DNA from: Streptomyces sp. SID13726
GTDB lineage: Bacteria > Actinomycetota > Actinomycetes > Streptomycetales > Streptomycetaceae
DNA: 64,000 nucleotides
Direction: 5' to 3'
Assembly (NCBI RefSeq): GCF_010548375.1
Contig: NZ_JAAGLY010000005.1
Span: 310,001-374,000, forward strand
In this document: in pieces, positions 42,826-55,365 of the stretch
How the letters are laid out: each line of letters opens with the position of its first letter
Numbering within the stretch: position 1 is the stretch's first letter
Notes under the pieces: generated by a model
Told to the model about the DNA's origin: nothing
The model's database searches: none
Seen by the model: only the letters and a program-made list of their open reading frames with translations
Position numbers and translations under genes: made by a program

Positions 42826-42846
42826 CCGGGCGGCACCCCGCGTGAT

Positions 42847-43095
42847 TCAGGGGCAGGCGATGTCGAAGCCGTAGCGCAGGGGTTCGGCCGTCACGCTGTG
42901 GTCGAGCCGGTAGACGTAGACCCCCTCGACACGCACCCCCGGCGGGGCGGACTCCGCCCGGCAGGGGTACGTCACCTGGACCACCCGGGGCCGGTCGGCG
43001 ACCTTGAGCCGCATGCCGTCGGCCGGGCCGCCGTCGAGGACCGCGGCCTCCCAGCCGGTCACGTCCGCGGGCTCCACTGTCTGCGCTGTCTCCAC
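42847..43095 (-). CDS. 82-residue protein, unknown function
   Basis: Starts at a GTG at 43095, 24 bp after the HemS-like gene, so it may be the last gene of that operon. It is soluble with two cysteines (TYPCRAE and the penultimate IACP), a TGWEAAVLDGGPADGMRL segment and VEGVYVYRLDHS. I do not recognise the family. Its acidic N-terminus and Cys near the C-terminus are the only notable traits. Confidence 0.65.
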   Translation of the reverse strand: METAQTVEPADVTGWEAAVLDGGPADGMRLKVADRPRVVQVTYPCRAESAPPGVRVEGVYVYRLDHSVTAEPLRYGFDIACP

Positions 43096-43119
43096 GGCGA
43101 CAGTTTAAAGGTCACGCAA

Positions 43120-44028
43120 TCAAGCGTCCGGCAGTGAGGCCGTCAGGTGCTCCCAGGCCGAGTGCACCTGTGCCCCGACGATCCCGAACTGCGTGATGAC
43201 GGCGACACAGCGGCCGTCCCCGTCGTCGAGTTCGAGCGCCGAGGTCGGGCCGTGGGCCGCCGTGGAGCGGACCAGGTGGCAGGCGCGCACTCGCGCGAGG
43301 TCGATCTCCACCGAGCTCTCGGCGAGCGCCGCGAACACCCGCCCGCCCACGGTCCGGTCGGTGACGTGCACCGGGCCGCCGCACGCCTGGAGGGCCGACG
43401 GGCCGAACACCGCGACACCGATGGGCAGTCCGACCGAGCACACGTGGTCGAGCACGGCGGACACGACGTCCACGTCGACCGCCCGGTGCTCACCGCCGTA
43501 GCGGCCGAAGGACCGGCGCCGGGCGAGCCCGCCGTCCACGAGGATCGCGTCGAGCTGGGCGAGCTGGTCGCCGTCCTCCCACGCACCCGCCCCTGATCCG
43601 GGGACCGGAACCGGGGGAGCGGCGGCCGGTGAACCGGCGTCGATCGTGCCGGCGAGCCCGGCCAGCAGCCGGTCCGCCTCGGAGAGCAGCCGCCCCTGGT
43701 GCACGGTCCGGCCCGCCGCGTCCAGCAGGCGCAGGACGACCGTGCCGGTGCCCTCGTCGCGGGCGACCACCGCCGAGGCGACCCCGCCCGCGTCGAGACG
43801 CAGGGCGATCGAGCCCGGCCGGACGGCGAACGCGTCGCCGCGCAGGCTCGGTACGGCGTAGCTGCCGGCCTGGTCGATACGGGCCACCGGGCCGCCGGTG
43901 ACCGCCTGGACGTACCGGAAGAGGGTCAGGCAGCGCGCCAGCTCCGGCATCCGCGCGTCGATCAGCCGCACACCGCCGCCCCGGCGACCGCAGCAGCCCT
44001 CGAACGCGCACCCGTCGTGGTGGCTCAT
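43120..44028 (-). CDS. HemS/HmuS-like heme-associated protein
   Basis: 302 residues, ATG 2 bp after the diflavin reductase stop. The N-terminus is Cys/His-rich (SHHDGCAFEGCCGRR). The protein has two halves resembling the tandem repeats of hemin-handling HemS/HmuS: TVVLRLLDAAGRTVHQGRLLSEADRLLAGL in the first and RACHLVRSTAAHGPTSALELDDGDGR...VHSAWEHLTASLP in the second. Similarity is at the level of pattern, so heme binding or degradation is a proposal. Its placement under an iron box with a reductase supports it. Confidence 0.55.
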   Translation of the reverse strand: MSHHDGCAFEGCCGRRGGGVRLIDARMPELARCLTLFRYVQAVTGGPVARIDQAGSYAVPSLRGDAFAVRPGSIALRLDAGGVASAVVARDEGTGTVVLRLLDAAGRTVHQGRLLSEADRLLAGLAGTIDAGSPAAAPPVPVPGSGAGAWEDGDQLAQLDAILVDGGLARRRSFGRYGGEHRAVDVDVVSAVLDHVCSVGLPIGVAVFGPSALQACGGPVHVTDRTVGGRVFAALAESSVEIDLARVRACHLVRSTAAHGPTSALELDDGDGRCVAVITQFGIVGAQVHSAWEHLTASLPDA

Positions 44029-44030
44029 CC

Positions 44031-45742
44031 TCAGTACACGTCCCGTACGTAGCGCTTGGCCCGGCGCAGGTCCGCGAGGTACTCCGCCGCGTCGTCGGCG
44101 CCGCGTCCGCGCTGCTCGGCGACGACCCCCAGCAGGGCCGCCTCGACGTCCTTCGCCATCCGGGAGGCGTCACCGCAGACGTAGACGTGCGCGCCCTCCT
44201 CCAGCCAGGCGTACAGCTCGCGCGACCGCTCCCGCATCCGCGTCTGCACGTACACCTTCTCGGCCTGGTCGCGGGAGAACGCGAGGTCGAGTTCGCTGAG
44301 CACCCCGCGCCTTCGCAGGTCGTCCAGCTCGTCCTCGTACACGAAGTCCGTCGCGCGGTGCCGGTCGCCGAAGAACAGCCAGTTGCGCCCGGCGGCACCC
44401 CGCGCGGCCCGCTCGTGCAGGAAGCCGCGGAAGGGGGCGATACCGGTGCCGGGGCCGATCATGACCATCGGGGCGTCGTCGTCGGCCGGGACGCCGAAGG
44501 CGGGGTTCGGCTGGAGGTAGACGCCTGCCCCGGACTCACCCACCCGGTCCGCCAGATACGTCGACGCCACGCCCTCGTACCTGTCGTACCGCACCGACGC
44601 GACGGTGAGGTGGACGCTGCCCGGGTGGGCGAGCGGGCTCGACGAGATCGAGTACTGACGCGCCTGCAACGGCCGTAGCAACGGCAGGAGTTCGGCGAGC
44701 GAGGGAGCCCTGGTCCCGGCGTCCCTGAGCAGGTCCAGAACGTCCCGGCCCCACAGCCAGGAGTCGAGGTCGAAGCGGTCGCCGTGCGCGACGACGGAGG
44801 CCAGCTCACCGGCGGGCGCCCGCTCGGCCAGGTCGGCGATCAGCTCCTTCGACGGCGTACGGATCTCCCGTTCCGTACGCAGGAGTTCGGCCGTGCCCCG
44901 GTCGTCGCCCGCGCCCAGGTGCTTCAGCAACTCCTCTACCAGAGCAGGGTCGTTCAGCGGTACGACGGCCAGCGCGTCACCCGCCTCGTAGGTGATGCCG
45001 CTGTCGCCGAGGTCGAACTCGTAGTGCCGGATCTCCTTCGCGCTGTGCGGGGCGGAGAGGAGGCGGTTCGTGGTGAGCCGGGACCGGTAGGGGGTCCGCT
45101 TGTTCCACGGGGAGCGGACCTTCTCCGGTGCCTCGGCGACAGCGCCGCCGCCCTGCGCGCCGGTCTCCGCGGCCAGCCGCTCCAGCACCTCCGCCGTCCA
45201 GGCCGCCGCGGGCTCCTCGAAGTCGACGTCGCAGTCGAGGCGTTCGTGCAGCCGGGTCGCACCCAGCTGCTCAAGGCGGGTGTCGATGAGCTTCGCCGCC
45301 TGGCAGAAGTCGTCGTAGCCGCGGTCGCCGAGCCCGAGGACCGCGTACCGCACGGCCTCCAGGCGCGGGGCGGTGCCGGACTGGAGGGCGTCCCAGAACA
45401 GCCCGGCGTTGTCGGGGAGTTCGCCCTCGCCGTACGTCGAGGTGACGACGAGGACGTGGGACATCGCGGCGAGCTTCTCGGGGGTGACGTCGTCGAGCGC
45501 GGTGGCCGTGGAGCCGAGGCCGCGGGCGCGGGCCCCGGCGACGAGTTCACCGGCGAGGAGCTCGGAGTTGCCGGTCTGGGTGCCGAACAGGACGTCGACC
45601 GTCGCGGCGGGCGCGTCCGTCGCTGCGCCGGCCCGGCGTCCGGCCGCCGCGATACCGGCGATGAACCCGGCGAGCCAGGACTCCTGTTGGGCGGAGAAGG
45701 GCGCGTCGACCGGGATGAGGGACCCGGTGGGGGGCATGAGGG

Positions 45743-45746
<4 letters not shown>
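44031..45746 (-). CDS. CysJ-like diflavin (FMN/FAD) reductase
   Basis: 571 residues from a GTG at 45746 overlapping the GltB-like stop by 4 bp (GTGA). A flavodoxin domain comes first (DVLFGTQTGNSELLAGEL, VVTSTYGEGELPDNAGLFWDAL), then an FAD domain with RQYSISSSPL and a NADP-binding part with MIGPGTGIAPFRGFLHERA, FFGDRHRATDFVYEDEL and VYVCGDASRMAKDVEAAL. The C-terminus ends RYVRDVY with the aromatic residue that stacks on FAD. It passes electrons from NADPH to an acceptor; in CysJ that is the sulfite reductase hemoprotein. No such gene is near, so the acceptor may be the GltB-like protein or the HemS-like protein. Confidence 0.88.
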
Positions 45747-51271
<5,525 letters not shown>

Positions 51272-51365
51272 GTGCGCGTCCTGGGAGCGAGTTCCGGCAA
51301 CGGAACGGCCAGGCTGCGTCGATGAAGCGCTCGCCGCGGGCGGGGACGGGGGGTGTCCTGCCCTG

Positions 51366-51400
51366 GGGGTGGTGCGGGGATGGTGCGGGGGTGGTGCGGC
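51366..51400. repeat. GGTGGTGCGGGG-type direct repeats
   Basis: Three copies of a 10-12 bp unit (GGTGGTGCGGGG, ATGGTGCGGGGG, TGGTGCGGC) occur between the iron box and the GltB-like start. They could affect spacing of the promoter; the role is unknown. Confidence 0.6.
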
Positions 51401-51404
51401 TGAT

Positions 51405-51423
51405 GATGGTAAGGCTTACCTAA
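51405..51423. promoter_or_regulatory. Iron box (DmdR/IdeR-type operator)
   Basis: Read on the minus strand the 19-mer is TTAGGTAAGCCTTACCATC, matching the actinobacterial iron-box consensus TWAGGTTAGSCTNACCTWA at 16 of 19 positions. It lies 134-152 bp upstream of the GltB-like gene, in its promoter region, and no other gene start faces it. It implies repression when iron is plentiful. Confidence 0.65.
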
Positions 51424-51435
51424 TTTCTGCCGCAA

Positions 51436-51483
51436 GTGGGTGTCGCGGTCAGTGGGTGTCCCGGTCAATGGTCGCCCCGGTCA
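51436..51483. repeat. Three 16-bp tandem repeats at the sulP 3' end
   Basis: Units GTGGGTGTCGCGGTCA (51436), GTGGGTGTCCCGGTCA (51452) and ATGGTCGCCCCGGTCA (51468) form the 3' flank of the SulP gene; the last unit includes its stop codon and a partial fourth follows. They look like expansion of the gene end by replication slippage. Confidence 0.75.
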
Positions 51484-53058
51484 GTGGCTGCCGGTGAGCT
51501 CGCCGCTGAGGGTCTGGTGGATCCGGGCGCTGGGTTCGTTCAGGCCGATGATCTCGACGCTCTTGCCGCGCTGGGCGTACTTGGCCTCGACGGCGTCGAG
51601 GGCGGCGACGGAGGAGGCGTCCCAGATGTGCGCGGCGGTGAGGTCGATGACGACCTTGCCGGGATCGCCGGCGTAGTCGAACCGGCCGACGAGGTCGTTG
51701 GCGGAGGCGAAGAACAGCGCACCGGTGACCCGGTACACGACCCCGGCACCGTCGGGGTCGAGCACGGAGGTGACGTCGGCGAGATGGGCGACCCGCTTGG
51801 CGAAGACGACCATGGCGGTGACGGAGCCGACGACGACACCGACGGCGAGGTTGTGGGTGGCGATCACACACACCACGGTGACGACCATGACGGTGATCTC
51901 CCCGGCCGGCATCCGCCGGAGGGTCTTGGGCGCGATGGAGTGCCAGTCGAAGGTGGCCACGGACACCATGACCATCACCGCGACGAGGGCGGCCATGGGA
52001 ATCGCGGACACGACAGGCCCGAACACGACACACAGCACCATCAGAAACGCACCGGCGAGGAACGTCGACAGCCGCGTCCGGGCCCCGGACACCCGTACGT
52101 TGATCATCGTCTGGCCGATCATCGCGCAGCCACCCATACCCCCGAAGAAGCCGGTGACGATATTGGCGACACCCTGTCCCACGGACTCCCGTGTCTTCGA
52201 CGAACGCGTGTCGGTGATGTCGTCGACCAGCTTGGCCGTCATCAACGACTCCATCAGGCCGACCAGCGCCATCGCGAGCGCGTAGGGCGCGACGGTCGTC
52301 AGCGTGTCGAGGGTGAACGGCACATCCGGCAACCCCGGCACGGGCAGGGCGGACGGCAGCTCCCCCTTGTCCCCGACGGTCGGCACCGCGATTGAGGCAC
52401 CCACGGTCACGACGGTGAGCACGACGATCGACACCAACGGCGCCGGCACCACGGTCGTCACCTTGGGAAAGAACACCATCAACGCCAGCCCGCCCAGGAT
52501 GAGCGGATAAACCCCCCACGGCACGTCCGTCATCTCCGGCACCTGAGCCATGAAGATGAGCACGGCCAACGAATTGACGAACCCGACCATCACGCTGCGC
52601 GGCACGAACCGCATCAACTTGGCGACTCCGAGCACCCCGAGCACGATCTGGAAAACCCCGGCCAGAATCACGGTCGCCACGAGATACCCGAACCCGTGCT
52701 CCCGATTGACCGGCGCGATGACCAGCGCGACAGCCCCGGTAGCCGCGGAGATCATGCCCGGCCGCCCACCCACAACAGCGATGGTCACAGCCATGGTGAA
52801 CGAGGCGAACAACCCGATCGCCGGATCAACCCCCGCAATGACGGAGAACGAAATCGCCTCCGGAACAAGAGCGAGAGCCACGACAAGCCCACCCAGCACC
52901 TCGGTACGCAGCACCTTGGGATCGGACAGCCAGGTGGGGCGGGGGAGGTTGCGCAGGGGGGTGGTTGGGGAGGGCGGGGAGGAGAACACGGGGGAGGGGA
53001 CCTGTCGTACTTGGGCGCGCTGGGGGTGGCGGCTGGACGGGATGGGTATGGCGGTCAC
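51481..53058 (-). CDS. SulP family anion transporter with STAS domain
   Basis: 525 residues from the GTG at 53058 (GAGG 5-8 nt upstream); the frame up to 53103 lacks a good start. About eleven hydrophobic helices with SulP features, LRTEVLGGLVVALALVPEAISFSVIAGVDPAIGLFASF and GFFGGMGGCAMIGQTMINV, then a cytosolic STAS domain (VIDLTAAHIWDASSVAALDAVEAKYA). SulP proteins carry sulfate, bicarbonate or other anions; the substrate is unknown. It is divergent from vapBC. Confidence 0.92.
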   Translation of the reverse strand: MTAIPIPSSRHPQRAQVRQVPSPVFSSPPSPTTPLRNLPRPTWLSDPKVLRTEVLGGLVVALALVPEAISFSVIAGVDPAIGLFASFTMAVTIAVVGGRPGMISAATGAVALVIAPVNREHGFGYLVATVILAGVFQIVLGVLGVAKLMRFVPRSVMVGFVNSLAVLIFMAQVPEMTDVPWGVYPLILGGLALMVFFPKVTTVVPAPLVSIVVLTVVTVGASIAVPTVGDKGELPSALPVPGLPDVPFTLDTLTTVAPYALAMALVGLMESLMTAKLVDDITDTRSSKTRESVGQGVANIVTGFFGGMGGCAMIGQTMINVRVSGARTRLSTFLAGAFLMVLCVVFGPVVSAIPMAALVAVMVMVSVATFDWHSIAPKTLRRMPAGEITVMVVTVVCVIATHNLAVGVVVGSVTAMVVFAKRVAHLADVTSVLDPDGAGVVYRVTGALFFASANDLVGRFDYAGDPGKVVIDLTAAHIWDASSVAALDAVEAKYAQRGKSVEIIGLNEPSARIHQTLSGELTGSH

Positions 53059-53089
53059 TTTAACCTCGAACCTTTGACGCCCCCTCGCG

Positions 53090-53129
53090 ATACATTCGAT
53101 CATGTATATTGATACACGTTCTGGTGTAT
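53090..53129. promoter_or_regulatory. Two tandem inverted repeats, probable VapBC operator
   Basis: ATACAT-N6-ATGTAT (53090-53107) and ATACAC-N6-GTGTAT (53112-53129) have identical spacing and lie 22 bp apart, two helical turns, immediately upstream of vapB. VapB/VapC complexes usually autoregulate through such paired sites. The second repeat also contributes the AT-rich start region. Confidence 0.65.
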
Positions 53130-53147
53130 ATGGAGATGGGTGGGCTC

Positions 53148-53375
53148 ATGAGCAGAACCGTCATCGATCTCGACGACGAAGCGCTGGAGGCCGCAGCGAA
53201 GGAGCTGGGCACTTCCACCAAGCGGGACACCATCAACACCGCCCTACGCGAGGTCGTCGCCCGCAACCGCCGCCTGCGTGCCCTGCACGAACTGCAGGAC
53301 CTCGCGGATGAAGGCGGCCTCGACGTCGAACTCCTCCTGGACAAGCGCAACTACCGAGGCGGTCCCGCGCGGTGA
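53148..53375 (+). CDS. vapB: VapB-type antitoxin
   Basis: 75 residues from the ATG at 53148; upstream ATGs at 53109 and 53130 would run through the operator. The N-terminus MSRTVIDLDDEALEAAAKELG and the ribbon-helix-helix like pattern (TSTKRDTINTALREVVARNRR) identify a type II antitoxin of the VapB family. The C-terminal LADEGGLDVELLLDKRNYRG is typical of the toxin-binding part. It overlaps vapC by 4 bp and neutralises it. Confidence 0.9.
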   Translation: MSRTVIDLDDEALEAAAKELGTSTKRDTINTALREVVARNRRLRALHELQDLADEGGLDVELLLDKRNYRGGPAR

Positions 53376-53779
53376 GCGTTGCCGACCACCTCATCGACAC
53401 ATCGGCCCTGGCCCGCCTCCTGCTTCGCCAGACGACCGACGACTGGGAACAGAGGATGGGCGCCGGTCTGATCGCCCTGTGCGACCTCACCGAGCTGGAA
53501 GTGCTCTACTCCGCACGCTCCGCGAAGGACCGCGAGGCCGTCCAGGAACGCCTCAACCAGTTCACCTGGTGCCCCATGCCCGACGGCATCTACCGGCGCG
53601 CCCGCGTCGTCCAGCGCGAACTCACCGACAAGGGCGAACACCGCAGCGCCGGCACTGTCGACCTCCTCGTCGCCGCAGCCGCAGAAGAAGCAGGCCTCAC
53701 ACTCCTGCACTACGACCGCGACCTCGAAACAATCGCCCGCACCACCGGCCAGCCGGTCAGCATGATCGACCTCAAGTAG
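53372..53779 (+). CDS. vapC: VapC PIN-domain toxin
   Basis: 135 residues from a GTG overlapping the antitoxin. The PIN fold acidic residues appear in order: LIDTSALARLLLRQ (Asp9), CDLTELEVLYSARS (Glu), AGTVDLLVAAAA (Asp) and LLHYDRDLETIA (Asp). VapC toxins are Mg2+-dependent RNases that cut tRNA or rRNA. The four-residue active site appears intact, so the pair is likely functional. Confidence 0.93.
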   Translation: MSVADHLIDTSALARLLLRQTTDDWEQRMGAGLIALCDLTELEVLYSARSAKDREAVQERLNQFTWCPMPDGIYRRARVVQRELTDKGEHRSAGTVDLLVAAAAEEAGLTLLHYDRDLETIARTTGQPVSMIDLK

Positions 53780-53989
53780 CCCGGACCGGGAGCGAGGTTT
53801 GCGCACCGTGGGGCCGCCGAGCCGAGGCAACTCGCGTGTGATGGTGGCGGGGTAGCTCGGCGGTCAGATTCCGCAGCGGAAGAACACCGTGTCGGGTACG
53901 AGGTGGGGCTTGTCCGGTCCTGGTCGATGCTCGACGTCCGGCTGGCCCGGCCAGTCCTGGCAGATCATGCGTAGCCGCACAGTGACACC

Positions 53990-54395
53990 GGTCGTCGCCA
54001 GCCTGTGACAGGGGCGGCAACGATTTCCACGTGTTCGGCCAGGATGGCTCGGGTGGATATGCGACGTTCTGGCTGATCTGTCAGCACAGCCCACTCGTCG
54101 ATCAGCCTGTGGTCTTCCTCGGTTCGCTCGGTTCGGAGGGGGAGACCGGTGTCGTAGCGTGCGATCTGGGCGCCTTCTTGCGGTTGTTGGCCAGCGGCTT
54201 TGGCCCTCGGGAGGCAGCCACCTCCTCCGAGCCCGACTGGACGCCGCCCCCCATCGCGCATTGATGGCCGTCGCAGAACGATTCGCGGCAGGCCAGCAGC
54301 AGTCGGCAGCCGCCGTCATCGAGCAGGCGACTCGCGAGTTTCCAGACTTCGACGACACAACCATGGCGCTCTGTCGCCGACTCGGTCGCACACAG
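53990..54395 (+). pseudogene. SMI1/KNR4 (SUKH)-like immunity protein remnant
   Basis: Decayed coding sequence in two frames. Frame one (to 54264) reads NDFHVFGQDGSGGYATFWLI and PVVFLGSLGSEGETGVVACDLGAFLRLLASGFGP, typical of SMI1/KNR4 (SUKH) proteins. The natural continuation, ALMAVAERFAAGQQQSAAAVIEQATREFPDFDDTTMALCR, appears in another frame from about 54260. The N-terminus is missing. SUKH proteins are immunity proteins for polymorphic toxins. The endpoints are approximate. Confidence 0.65.
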
Positions 54396-54485
54396 CCATG
54401 CTGTGGCCCACCGTTCACACAGTTATCGTCCGGCTCAAGCGTCGAGATGGGGTGCGAGTTGAGTATCTAGGTCACGTGTCGAGCA

Positions 54486-54889
54486 TCAGGCGGACCCGTG
54501 GGGCTTGAAGTCGTATGCGCACGTGGGGAGTTCTGCGGTCTGTCGGTGTGCCAGGGGCAGCAAGATCACGGGGCTCACGGTCCAGGTGATGAGCGTTCGG
54601 GCGTGGGTGACGGACACCATCCAGGGCGCACGGCGTAGCAGAACTCTGCGGGTATGGACGCGGTGGTCGTAGAGCCGTTCCCGTGCCTCTTTGGAGGTGT
54701 CCCTGTCGAGCATCGGTGAGATGGTGCGCAGGATCTCGGAGACTCAGTTGTTCGCCTCGACCTCTGTGCACGCGTCCTAGGAGCCGAAGAGTGACCGCCT
54801 CGTCGTACGTCAGCGAAGAGCTCCGCGGTGACCGTGTGGCCGCTGTAGCTGTCATGGACCACGACCCGGTAAGCGATTGCACTGACCAT
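54486..54889 (-). pseudogene. Frameshifted remnant of unknown gene
   Basis: Three fragments fit one decayed gene on the minus strand: MVSAIAYRVVVHDSYSGHTV (from 54889), LTYDEAVTLRLLGRVHRGRGE in a second frame, and SEILRTISPMLDRDTSKEAR...LLPLAHRQTAELPTCAYDF ending at 54486. At least two frameshifts interrupt it. The parent family is not recognised. Its state suggests this stretch is not under selection. Confidence 0.5.
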
Positions 54890-55020
54890 GCCCAAGCCTC
54901 GGCCGCGCTCCGCCTCCTGACCTCGGTGCTCGCCCTTCGCGGATCGCTGGGGAGGACGCGGGGAGTGAGGAAGAGGACGACGCGGTGGCCTGACCAGACC
55001 CGTTTGGCCTCCCCGAGCAT

Positions 55021-55057
55021 GAAAGAGGGCCAATCGCGATCATGCGATTGGCCCTCT
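55021..55057 (-). terminator. Strong hairpin terminator of the tRNA-Pro remnant
   Basis: A 14-bp perfect stem (AGAGGGCCAATCGC at 55024-55037 with GCGATTGGCCCTCT at 55044-55057), loop of 6 nt, followed on the minus strand by TTTC. It lies just downstream of the tRNA 3' end. Confidence 0.85.
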
Positions 55058-55063
55058 GATCAG

Positions 55064-55106
55064 CGTCGAGGTGGCGGGACTTGAACCCACGACCTCTTCG
55101 TCCCGA
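55064..55106 (-). other. Attachment-site scar: 3' part of tRNA-Pro(CGG)
   Basis: On the minus strand the sequence runs from TTCGGGACGAAG (anticodon loop and 3' strand, anticodon CGG) through GTGGGTTCAAGTCCCGC (TPsiC stem-loop) to the acceptor end CACCTCGAC. The 5' half of the tRNA is absent; instead unrelated sequence follows from about 55107. No CCA is encoded, as usual in actinobacteria. Such partial 3' ends are left at one border of elements that integrate into tRNA genes. Confidence 0.75.
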
Positions 55107-55365
55107 ATTAGGTCCGATCAAGATCCTTACCTGCTCTGGATGTCGTTTACGCAGGTCAGGTGATTGGTCTCGGTTGGTCTGGGATGGCTCGGCAGGGGTT
55201 CTGAGAGAAGATCTTCTCCCAGTTTTCTCCCAGGCGATGGACGCGCGGTGAGATAGCCGTGGCCGTGCCGGACGTTGCATGAGCAAGTTCGCGCGAGCGT
55301 GCCGTCACTTGGCAGTCAGAGGCGATGCCGTGCCCTTCGCTGCCGGGCATCGAGGACATCGCCGC
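55107..55365. other. Non-coding stretch next to the attachment site
   Basis: About 260 bp between the tRNA remnant and the DUF499 gene stop. It holds a direct TTCTCCCAG repeat (55214-55232) but no intact integrase or other gene; short open frames show no family resemblance. Confidence 0.5.

Noticed and set aside
53864..53980. Minus-strand frame of 38 residues (VRLRMICQDWPGQPDVEHRP...)
   Set aside because: It looks protein-like and may be conserved, but I found no ribosome site and cannot name a family, so it is not listed as a gene.
55156..55359. Minus frame of 67 residues near the attachment site
   Set aside because: I considered an integrase tail because of its position, but no catalytic motif (R...H-x-x-R...Y) is present.
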